From positions 132,716 to 196,715 of the forward strand of contig QLIY01000195.1 of assembly GCA_003260075.1 (NCBI GenBank): DNA of 64,000 nucleotides, read 5' to 3'. Of this stretch, positions 11,624 to 21,406 are shown piece after piece; within the stretch, counting starts at the first letter, position 1, and every line of letters begins with the position of its first letter. This DNA is from Phallusia mammillata. Lineage: Eukaryota > Chordata > Ascidiacea > Phlebobranchia > Ascidiidae. The translations under genes and the position numbers were made by a program. The notes beneath the pieces were generated by a model. The model was given only the letters and a program-made list of their open reading frames with translations, made no database searches and was not told where the DNA came from.

Positions 11624-12150
11624 TATAAGGTTTTCAGCGTTTTAGAACACTTGTTGTTTTAAACAGACTTATAAATCTGCAATAAATTAACCGTGCTTAT
11701 AGTTAGTGCCTAACTGCCAATATGATCTGTAACATATCGACTCGCAGAACTTTCGTATGTAAGCCGTAAATAATAAATTGACAGGCACTGACTCAGAGTT
11801 CTAAGTCGGCCCCGGTTCGGGCTTAGGTTTCTTTTAAAAAAAACGGGCATGATCTGGGCCTGACTTTAAACGCTGTGCCAGGATTTTATTTTTCGAGTAC
11901 ATTTAACTATAGCTAAATGCTGGACCTGACCTAATGACAAACAGCCCCAAAATGAGTTGTTCAAGACCAATTGTCTATTACTGCCTTTCAAAACCAGAAA
12001 TCGCCCTTTAATAACAAACAAAGTTATTAATTAATGTCAAGATCCTAACACTGCTCTGCACTAATTAGTTTCATCAACAGTAAGTCATTACCTTTTGCCT
12101 GTATGTTAGCTTGTTGTTAATTCACAAAATGCATCAGGACGTTTGTTAAA
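11624..12150. other. Intergenic, nothing firm
   Basis: Upstream of the broken receptor gene on the minus strand. No exon or repeat could be supported. Confidence 0.4.
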
Positions 12151-12154
12151 ACAT

Positions 12155-12349
12155 ACCTACTGCTATCACAACGAGCATATACTCTTTTTTTCCTATTGAA
12201 AATGTTGAAGTTGGTCGAATTTGTTGCATATTGCATAACCGTATCCCCTTTCGTTTTCACATCTGCTTTAATCGATGACTGAACCAGAAACGAACTTTCA
12301 ATTTTGTTACGTCCTTGTCCCAAAGTAACAACATGCCATAGCATTTTCT
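12155..12349 (-). CDS. Possible exon of unknown gene
   Basis: A minus-strand open segment lies between an acceptor-like CTGATAG (before 12349) and a donor TAG/GTATGT near 12155. It encodes KMLWHVVTLGQGRNKIES... ending FNRKKRVYARCDSS. It has two potential N-glycosylation sequons and no recognised domain. It could be a downstream exon of the 12.9-15.7 kb gene. Weakly supported. Confidence 0.3.
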
Positions 12350-12391
12350 ATCAGCTTATTTTATTCACCTTAAAAAACAACTACTCTTAAC

Positions 12392-12825
12392 CTAAAATAT
12401 CAATACCTTACGTAAGTATTACCGTCAACTCTCAAAAGATAATGATTCCACAGCACTGTTGCCAAATTATCTGTTTTGACATTACATGTATGTTTCCAAG
12501 TTACTTAGCATTACAAATGACATATCCAGCAACAAGACTTACAAGATATTCGAATTGGATGCGAGTAAATACTGCCCATATTCCGGATCTCAGTCAAATA
12601 TTACCGATAATTTCTACATAAAGCCTATTTGTATTTTTTATTACGATACGAATATATACGATAAACAATGATGAAAAAAGGAAAAAAAAGGCACAAAAGA
12701 GCAATGGTGAAATAGTATTATGACAATAAGAAACATTGTTTTCCTTGTTTGGAAATTGTAGTGCTTGCCGGAAATTTAGTTGACTCGGGTCAGAGCATTC
12801 TAACTCGTCAAGGCAGCTTCTGACG

Positions 12826-12896
<71 letters not shown>

Positions 12897-13502
12897 TTTC
12901 GTTTTTTACGTTTAGGCTTTTTACTGTCTGAAACATCGTTCAGTGTGTCATTTGGAGCTTGCACCGAAGCAACGTCCATTGATTGAATTAGAGATTTTTT
13001 CTCGTCTTTGCCGCTCGACTCTTTTTTTACATTTTTTGTGGGTTTCTCGTCTGTTTGCTCAATAGCAAGGACTTTATCTTCTAGAGGAACAGTTGGTTTG
13101 GAATCTATAAACGTCTGTTGTACAACGGGCCCACTCGATTGATCCTCGTTTTGCACCTCTGTTGGCAATTCTTCTTTTTCTGTTGTCGATTGCTTCAAAC
13201 CATTGTTAGATTCCAGTTTTCCCGTAGTATCAGCATCGGATATTTGACTTATTGCCGTATTTTGTTTTGTTGCTTGATCGGCGATCCCCCCCCCCTCTTA
13301 ACCTAAAATATCAATACCTTACGTAAGTATTACCGTCAACTCTTAAAAGATAATGATTCCACAGCACTGTTGCCAAATTATCATTTTTGACATTACATGT
13401 ATGTTTCCAAGTTATTTTGCATTACAAATGACATTTCTAGCAACAAGACTTACAAGTTATTCGAATTGGATGCGAGTAAATACTGCGCATATTTTGGATC
13501 TC
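12392..13502. repeat. Displaced duplicate block between C-runs
   Basis: About 203 bp at 12392-12594 recurs at 13297-13502 with roughly 4% differences. The second copy is bounded on both sides by about 10 C, and a 70-C run lies at 12827-12896. It looks like a small allelic contig placed out of order inside the unknown gene. Confidence 0.75.
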
Positions 13503-15659
13503 ACCCCCCCCCCGTGGCATGACTGGCCGACTGGCAGGAGGAGTCGCTGCAAAAACAAAAACCTCTGTAGATTTTAATTTTTGTGCCAACAGCTTTCTTC
13601 TGGGTGGTTTTGGTGGCGGAGTTTGGGTGCTGGAATTCCGCATTGTGCCTCCATATTCAACCTCATTATATACAAATGGTAAGACTGAACGTGGACCATA
13701 TTGAAATCTGTTTATGTTTGATTTCCTTGCAAGGTCAACATCAGACGAAATCACAGCAGAATTTGAAGGTATCGCTTGATCGCGGTGCATGGGTGACGCT
13801 CTGTTAGTTTGACCACTTTCTGACAAGTGTGATGTGTCCCATGTCACTAGGGTTGCACCTCTTAATGCTTCTGGATCAGTGATTGTAGATTGATTGTGCA
13901 CAGGGCATTCTGGAACACATTGTATTTCTGTTCTCAGGCTGGTGGATGTTTTGGTCGTAGCAGCGTATGGCTTCCAGGGATCAGGGCACCTTAGAACCCT
14001 TCGATAAGGTTCACTTGGTAGGGGTATAGCAGTAACTTGAACAACTTCACTTTGTTGAAGGTAACGCCTTTGTGGTTTCAATGCCGGGGTTTGGGTAGTC
14101 GAATCCCTTACAGTAACAATTGTGGAGTCATTTTTAAACTGCTTTGCATTGCTACGAAGTAAGTAATTGACCTGCGTCCATCCCCTGTCATTTAAGAGAA
14201 TTGAACACATATTTTTCACCCAATCCGGTTTTACAGTGGAAGAGGTTCGAGCTGCCAAAACAATTTTCCAAACTGCTGCAATATCTTTCCCGTAAAAGCC
14301 GGATTCAATGTGAGCTGAAAGCGGGTGAATTGCCCCCCCCCCTTGTGCACAGGGCATTCTGGAACACATTGTATTTCTGTTCTCAGGCTGGTGGATGTTT
14401 TGGTCGTAGCAGCGTATGGCTTCCAGGGATCAGGGCACCTTAGAACCCTTCGATAAGGTTCACTTGGTAGGGGTATAGCAGTAACTTGAACAACTTCACT
14501 TTGTTGAAGGTAACGCCTTTGTGGTTTCAATGCCGGGGTTTGGGTAGTCGAATCCCTTACAGTAACAATTGTGGAGTCATTTTTAAACTGCTTTGCATTG
14601 CTACGAGGTAAGTAATTGACCTGCGTCCATCCCCTGTCATTTAAGAGAATTGAACACATATTTTTCACCCAATCCGGTTTTACAGTGGAAGAGGTTCGAG
14701 CTGCCAAAACAATTTTCCAAACTGCTGCAATATCTTTCCCGTAAAAGCCGGATTCAATGTGAGCTGAAAGCGGGTGAATTGGACGCCCTGTTTGGAACAG
14801 CACGACATCTCTCGGAGGCAACTTTATATATCTGTTGTCAACTGTCTGTCTTAAGAACCAGCATCCAAGATGATGACTCGCTATGATGGCACCTGTTAAA
14901 AACAAAATATTTTTGCATTGAATTATTTTTTATTGTTAAAATCGGGATCTGATGCTATTGTTTGAGAATATTATTATATTTGTATTGCACCTTTTATGAT
15001 TTTCTTTTTAGAAGATGATAAAGGACGACGCCCAACTGCGTTTTTGGAATTCTCCAAATTGGTTTCTACGTAACAAAGTGAAACATTAAGTTTTGGCATA
15101 CCACGAAGTAAGTCGTAAATCTTCATGAGACAACATACCTATAGAGGAGTTTAGCGAAACAAAAAAGTTTAAAATTTGATTTACATCTGATCCACGATCC
15201 TGTTTGTGGAAATACATCGGTTAATTTGTTTGTTTTTTCTACAAGCTGTACTAGTATGAATAATATAAATTTTAAAACAATAACTTGTGGGTAGGCCTAA
15301 AGGTTTTATGTGCTAGGTCAATCAAGCAGTAGTTATGACATTAAATCATTATTACCTGCATCGAAAATGACCAAACTCTAAGGTCACGACACCTGTAAAA
15401 AGCACAGTTGCAGATAAAAACTTGCAATAACCAATAATACACATTTTTCCATCTCTTACCTCTCTTTCTCTAACCCCACGGTAGATACAGGAATAAAAAT
15501 TCCCTCCTCGTTGCCACATTTTTTCCAATACGGATATAAATTTGCCATTTTGTCAGTGCATATGCACAACCGGTTTTCATTTCGCTTTTGACGAACAATG
15601 CTCAAAAAGTTGAAAGTTACCATGAAACCGATTATTAGGTAAAGGCAGTGTGACGTCAT
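12897..15659 (-). CDS. Unrecognised proline-rich/basic protein, fragmented gene
   Basis: Phase-consistent minus exons: one ending 15460 (contains MANLYPYWKKCGNEEG), 15392-15356, 15138-14991 (KIYDLLRGMPKLNVSLCYVE), then 14892 leftward (HHLGCWFLRQT, PIHPLSAHIESGFYGKD). The last exon is interrupted by a 0.43-kb frame-breaking duplication (13904-14331 and 14343-14779) and ends at a C-run (13504-13513). A further fragment, 13286-12897, is hydrophilic and ends KKPKRKKRK at a 70-C run; it probably belongs to the same gene. Two internal repeats share the pattern TQTPxxKPxRRxL, the second giving PPPKPPRRK, a likely SH3-ligand type motif. No domain is recognised. It is probably intracellular and partly disordered. 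The 5' end is not found. Confidence 0.55.
13904..14779. repeat. 0.43-kb coding duplication joined by a C-run
   Basis: 13904-14331 recurs at 14343-14779 with a handful of substitutions; one changes NYLLRS to NYLPRS. The join is about 10 C. The reading frame is lost across the join, whereas either copy alone is open, so the single-copy version is probably the true gene. Confidence 0.85.
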
Positions 15660-15676
15660 ATTGCCCCCCCCCCCCC

Positions 15677-16127
15677 ATCAGTATCAAATTTAGATTTTTA
15701 GGTAGATAAGAAATCAAACATGTCTCGTGGGGTATATACTTGGTGATGATGTTTCCGCAAACCATAGAAGGGTACGTGTTTGTTGGTTCTCTGCTTTGTT
15801 TGACAACTTAACCTAATTAAGTTCAATGAAGTTTTGATGACAATTACTTTCAATCTCCCCCCCCCCCATTTGTGACAAATTTTGGTTGACAAGTGATTGC
15901 AAGCATGAGTTTATTATTGTGTGTTAAGTTACTAGCATCAGATGCATCAGTATCAAATTTAGATTTTTAGGTAGATAAGAAATCAAACATGTGTCGTGGG
16001 GTATATACTTAATCGGTGATGATGTTTCCGCAAACCATGGAAGGGTACGTGTTTGTTGGTTCTCTGTTTTGTTTGACAACTTAACCTAATTAAGTTCAAT
16101 GAAGTTTTGGTGACAATCACTTTCAAT
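15677..16127. repeat. Duplicate block bounded by C-runs
   Basis: 15677-15855 recurs at 15944-16127 with a few differences (for example CATGTCTCG/CATGTGTCG and a 3-bp indel). The first copy lies between C-runs at about 15664-15676 and 15857-15867. Confidence 0.75.
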
Positions 16128-17252
16128 CTTATCAATTCAGAACTATTCGAAAACAATGTTTACAAGACAAAGTGTAGTGTAGCGTGGCACCTTCAGTGCA
16201 GAACCTGGATAAATTGCCAGTGCGAGCAACATATTTTTATTGAATCAAGGTTGAAGGACGCGCGCAATAAACCTGGTTTACTGCAAAGAAACGCCACAAC
16301 TAAAAATCGAAACGAGCACCAGCGACACCATACGTGAGACAAACATATGTACAGTAAGAAACCACATACCAAACTTTGATCGGTCCAAGCTTTTCGATTA
16401 CGTATGCAATCACAGGTTGACGATAAACAGTAATAGTTTGCGATCAGTAAAATAAATCGACTCTACATACACATAGGCCATTACATTAAATCATACCGGC
16501 GTTCAACGCAGCCGAGCCACTTTGTCGCACAGATACGCAGGTTAATGGCCAATTGAATTTCGCCCACTGTAAATAAACCGGGTTGCGACAGTATAATGCA
16601 CAACACAACGTATGCAGGTCCAACTTGTATTCGCAGTAACTCAAGTCTTTAAACAGCTACACTCGTTGACAGTTTGCATATTATCAGTAAACTTCCTTAT
16701 TCAGACAGAAGGAAGAGCAGAATCATGCCGTCTCGTACAAGGTAATTGTACCACAATGGATTTGACGTCACAAAGTCGTTGTTGCGTCAATAGCAATGCT
16801 AGAACGATATTCCCGGCACACGTACATAACTGGAGGCAAGAAATCTTACATGTAGTGTTTCCTTTTATAACGCCATTCTTATGGTTTGCCGATGTTGATT
16901 GTTTTTGCTGTGCACATAAAAGTTAATGGGTAATAACTGCCACTAGTGTCGAATTTAGGTTAGGTCAATTTTCTTTTAATGAAAACGCAAAATTTTAGGC
17001 AGCAACATACAACTCATCTAAACTAAAATCTATTGCTTGCACTCACAGTTTTTTAGGCTCTGCTGTATATGTTCGACGACGTTGTTCAACGCTTCAATGC
17101 ATAACCAGAATTTCGGTTGCTTAACCCGAAACTGTTTTGCATGTGCATTATTTTAATGATGCTGACAATGGTTTTTGTCCAAAAGTCTTAGATCACTGGC
17201 AATTCGGTTTATAGTGAATCTACTCATCTGCTGTGTCTTGTGTACCTAAAAC
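16128..17252. other. Intergenic, nothing recognised
   Basis: Only short unsupported ORFs. No splice-consistent exon, tRNA or repeat was seen. Confidence 0.4.
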
Positions 17253-17427
17253 CAGTGGTGGGATTCAACCGGTTCGCACCGGTTCTATGGAACCGCCCAC
17301 GAAATTGTATGAGATCAGCGAACCGGTTAGCATTACTGTAACTGTTGGACTTTTTGTAACAAAACCGGCTGAAAAATATGACTTCTGTGTAAGAACCGGC
17401 TGACAAAAAATTTAAATCATACCACTG
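17253..17427. mobile_element. Short MITE, CAGTGGTGGGATTCA family
   Basis: 175 bp starting CAGTGGTGGGATTCAACCGG and ending in ACCACTG, with the same interior as the 8798 copy (GAACCGGTTAGCATTACTG). Confidence 0.75.
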
Positions 17428-17535
17428 TGTGTAATGANTGTCGGGTGTTTGCTATCGCGCTGTCAACGAGTTTTCCCCCCAAAATTGCCTCACGGACCCC
17501 TAAGGGACCGCGGACCCCAGTTTGGGAACCGCTGC
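17428..17535. repeat. Chimeric scrap: receptor-gene fragment plus hAT end
   Basis: After an N at 17438, TGTTTGCTATCGCGCTGTCA matches the 3' coding end of the 7TM gene (19744-19770). It then breaks at a short C run. It is followed by a sequence ending GGGAACCGCTG that looks like a hAT end. A local duplication or misjoin is likely. Confidence 0.5.
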
Positions 17536-17880
17536 TATAGAATAACAGTTTTAAGTGTTAGTTACTATTTACTAATTATATTAAACAGCGGACAGATTCG
17601 CATAGACGTTTTTATGGAACTACTACATCATACGAACTTGTTTATACCCGATGGAAATTTCTCGCTTTCAAATTAGTGAAATGAAATTGCGAAGAAGACA
17701 GTTCGTCTTTTTCACATTTAGTTAAAAACCTTTAAGCAAATGCTTTTATATTGCTGTTGATGTAGCATTCCGTAGCATTAGCGTCGAATATTGTCGTTTT
17801 CCTGGTGCCGACTAAAAGGAAAAGACAGAGACTTTCGCAATTGTCTCGCACGGATGATGACAACAGCGAAACGTCTAAAC

Positions 17881-18239
17881 CAGTGGTTCCCAACCAGGGC
17901 CCTTGGCCCCCCAAGGGGGCCACGAGCTGTGGTCCGGGGAGCCACGGGTGTAGATTCACCAGAAACACCCACTAAAAACCATTTTCTTTTTAACATTATT
18001 CCCCAATTTAATCGACTATTTCACATACTATTTGTCTATAGTGAGGTTTTTTACAATTACAGATTCTTATTTACGCTACTGAACCTGTTTAAAGCCGAAA
18101 TTAGTACCAAATTTCAACACGAGATTGCCATTTACATTTTTAGGGGGGCCACAGGTCCTGTAGGGTTACTTGAGGGGGGCCATGAAGCCCAAAAGTTACT
18201 TTTAGGGGGCCACGGTCCACGAAAGGTTGGGAACCACTG
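17881..18239. mobile_element. hAT-type MITE
   Basis: 359 bp with ends CAGTGGTTCCCAACC and GGTTGGGAACCACTG and the perfect 8-bp duplication gtctaaac (17873-17880 and 18240-18247). Internal GGGGCCAC-type motifs recur near both ends. Confidence 0.92.
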
Positions 18240-18315
18240 GTCTAAACCAAGAATATTGTCGTTTTTGCAGGTGAAGTAAAGGTTGACTGCTAACGTGTGC
18301 TGGCAACATTTTAAA

Positions 18316-18574
18316 GGAAAAAGGCGGATAGCAACTGTCGCCCGTCATAAGGTGAAATTTGCAATTGCCAAGCAAAGTAATGAGGTGGCGTCTAGCTTGT
18401 AGCAGATTTTTTTCTGTTGATTTTTTTAACTGTTACAAATCCCCCCCCCCGGAAAAAGGCGGATAGCAACTGTCGCCCGTCATAAGGTGAAATTTGCAGT
18501 TGCCAAGCAAAGTAATGAGGTGGCGTCTAGCTCGTAGCAGATTTTTTTCTGTTGATTTTTTTAACTGTTACAAA
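18316..18574. repeat. Direct duplication joined by exactly 10 C
   Basis: 18316-18439 recurs at 18451-18574 with two substitutions (CAATT/CAGTT and CTTGT/CTCGT). The separator is C10 (18441-18450). Confidence 0.85.
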
Positions 18575-18886
18575 GTTTGAATTAAGTTTAGAATGCAGTA
18601 AATCAATTTTTAAGTAGTAAAATTAACTTTTTGAGTCAGTTTTTGTCAGCCGTCTTTGCCAGTTTACCTTTGCAATTCTCGGTATTAAAAGGCTAAATAG
18701 TCCTCTTAAAATAACTGTAAATCGTGCGATTAAACCTTAAAGAATGCCATACAGAAATGTCAATACCTATTTATATTCTGCTGTAGTTTTTTTCTACTGC
18801 AACGTTACTTGGAACTTTCGGCAGATATATGCCTATATTACTATAAGGTAGGATTTTAGATACTGATTTGTGCTCACAAATTGGTG

Positions 18887-19809
18887 ATGGACAACTTTAC
18901 AAACAGCACAAGCCGCTTTACGCAACCTCAATGGCTTATAGCAGAAGTATTCAACATGCTTGCTCTACTATCAGTCACTTGGCTGGGAGTTGGGCTTGTG
19001 TTACATGGAATGCGTACTGGAAAATGGAAAACTGAAAACGCAAACAATCCACTACACGTAAACGCCGGAGCTGTTTACACCGCGGCCGTAATCGCTACCT
19101 TTTCTTGCTACATTAAGTTATTTGCGGACCAGGTTGTTTTCAACGTCGGCTACCCTGTCAGTACACCAGGTGTTTGTGAACTTTTTGTGGATGTGACAAC
19201 TGCCGCTTACGTCTTTACAGTTATCACTGTTTACGTCTTTATGTGGTTTCGACAACGAGCGCTGTACCAACACCCTGTAATGGGTTGTATTGATCGACCA
19301 TGGATTCGATATATCAACTGGAGCACATTGCTTCTTATTGGTCCCGGCAATGTGTTCGCAATACTCCTGTACATTATTCCTGTCAATTACACGGAGTCGT
19401 TCAAAGGCTGCGTTTCACGAAAAGAACAGTCTACGGTTTGGGGTGTTTACGTTGCTAACGCGGTGTTTTTACTTGGCGAAATCTCCCTGCTTTTCCTCTT
19501 CACCTATCCGCTTCGTTCACACATAACTGGAAATAACACGCAACGCGAATACGGTGCCTCCTACGACGTTCGGTTCTGGCTGCGGCGTTTTGTATAACCT
19601 CTGATGTTATGATATCATTCATTTTCGCGATGCCGCAATCGCAATCGCGTCACATATTTGTAGTACTTATCGAGGCGAACATGTTGGTCCGCCTGGCGAG
19701 CTTGCTATTTTCATTCGAGTCTTGGCAGAAGATCCTTTCCAGTGTTTGCTATCGCGCTGTCAACGAGTTTCCTGTAGAACAGCATGGACTCCCAGCACCA
19801 CCCACTTAA
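18887..19809 (+). CDS. 7TM receptor-like membrane protein (one apparent frameshift)
   Basis: A single exon of about 308 residues. It starts at the ATG at 18887 (MDNFTNSTSRF, two N-glycosylation sequons) just before the first helix. Hydrophobic segments: residues about 19-43, 62-88, 100-125, 140-163 and 180-206, then one or two more after a frame change. The first frame stops at 19598-19600. The next frame continues ITSDVMISFIFAMPQ... to TAA 19807-19809. One extra T in the TTTT near 19591-19594 would join them, so a homopolymer sequencing error or a recent mutation is likely. A polar turn MWFRQRALYQHP follows helix 3. The family is not recognised; layout resembles the broken gene at 10739-11623. 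Confidence 0.65.
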
Positions 19810-19914
19810 GATGAAAAACGCCTAGTTATGTTGTAAAATTAGCAATAACTACAATGCCCCCCCCCCACTTAAGATGAAAAACGCCTAGTTATGTTGTAAA
19901 ATTAGCAATAACTA
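19803..19914. repeat. Direct duplication joined by 10 C
   Basis: About 49 bp starting CACTTAAGATGAAAAACGCC recurs after C10 (19857-19866). It lies across the stop codon and 3' UTR of the 7TM gene. Confidence 0.8.
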
Positions 19915-20779
19915 AGTTACAATACAGACAAAACCGGTTTATCGCAAGTCGGGAAATCGAAAACAAACGGTTAATCGGGTTTAGTGGATCTTAAACCGCT
20001 GCTTGCATTTTAAATGCATTCCGCTTATTTGGGACAAATCGCTTGACAAATTGCAATCCCGATTTCTTCTGTTTTTGTACAAGATTTTGTTCTCCTGCAG
20101 TCACGACTTATTGTGTTTGTTTATACTTATGCGGTAATTTGGCTACATTTTGGACAATTTTAAGAGATTTGGACCAACATTTTTGTTTAAAAGTGGCTCA
20201 AATCATTTGGAAAGATGTTTGTACGCTTAAGTAATATATGTGTTTCATGTCTTGACTGTGACTTATAAGATACTGGATCACAACAATCTTTCAAATGTAA
20301 GTTATCTTTTAGTCAGAGTTTCCTTTCTTTTTCGTTTGCCTCCATGAAAGATTAGAGTTAGGTATTCAAAAAATGCAAAACATAAATAAATCTTCACTCT
20401 CGATAGCTTGTGACATATTTTGCCTTTTCGATCGGCGGAAACTCTCAACGTATATTTATTAAATGTAGACTATCAAAGGTTTAGCTATTTTAGATTATAA
20501 ATCTTAAAGAAAAATACTGTAATGAAAAAGCAGCTAAATTGGTATAAAGGATAATAATTTAACTTAGAAAACTCATTTAAACATATTAGTTTTATTTTTT
20601 GAATCTTTTTTTATAGGTTGCATGCTTCTGTTTAAATGGTTATACCACTTTCAAGCCTTTTTAGAATTTCGACTTTTCATTGGGTTTGCGTTATAGTGTT
20701 GTTTTGTATACGGACGCGTAATAACAGCATTTGAAAATGTACTTATTTGTGTGTTAAATGTTGTTTACTGTGCTTTTAA
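19915..20779. other. Intergenic, nothing firm
   Basis: A possible pogo-like remnant at 19923-19990 (AACCGGTTTATCGCAAG...). The remainder is AT-rich with no exon. Confidence 0.4.
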
Positions 20780-21116
20780 TAGGCCTACCATATTTCCATC
20801 CGTCAAACATTGTTGAAAAGAACATGAAAAAATACTTTAAGGAACCCAAAAAAATAAAAGCCTCAGAAATTGGAGTTTAACGTTTGTCACAACACTAAAA
20901 TGAACTTGTTTTTTCAAAAAAAATCACCTGCATTCTTTAAAAAATAAGCTGAAAATGTATATTTAGCTGTTTTCAAAGGCATAATTGTCACAAATGTATT
21001 TGATAAATCAGAAATTCTTTTAAAAGGAGGACATTTGGGCACTGTCCTCGGAGGACAACTTGTTTTTGTTTAAAAAGAGAACATGTCCTCCAAAAAGAGG
21101 ACGTGTGGTAGGCCTA
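20780..21116. mobile_element. MITE with TAGGCCTACCA ends
   Basis: About 337 bp with inverted termini TAGGCCTACCA / TGGTAGGCCTA. The interior carries inverted copies of a GAGGACA(T) motif. A fragment with the same end and motif lies at 36443-36484 inside the GPCR intron. The target duplication is unclear. Confidence 0.65.
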
Positions 21117-21406
21117 CTTTTAACTTCAATTCAAAACATAGCGTATCCTTGTTTAAATGTCTTAAAATAGAGAATATAAAATAGAAGAACAAAGGTATTA
21201 AAATATTTCATGAAAAAATAAACTGGTCAATTTGCAACAACACTTTCTCTTTCCGTCCAAGTTTATTAACACATTTCCGCACAAGTGCCTTTGGCGCCAT
21301 CAGTTTCTTTTAACACACACACACAAGAAACTATTTACATATACCACATCATGAATCATACAAAGTAATTCAGACATATTCACAGAAGAAAGTTCCAATC
21401 GGTCAG
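21117..21406. other. 3' flank of the adhesion GPCR
   Basis: Minus-strand 3' UTR. A candidate AATAAA (TTTATT on the plus strand, 21262-21267) lies about 140 bp after the stop codon. Confidence 0.55.

Noticed and set aside
12800..13198. Poly-glycine protein tail from the 70-C run
   Set aside because: The run is most likely a gap placeholder, so the Gly stretch in the translated frame is not evidence of a real tail.
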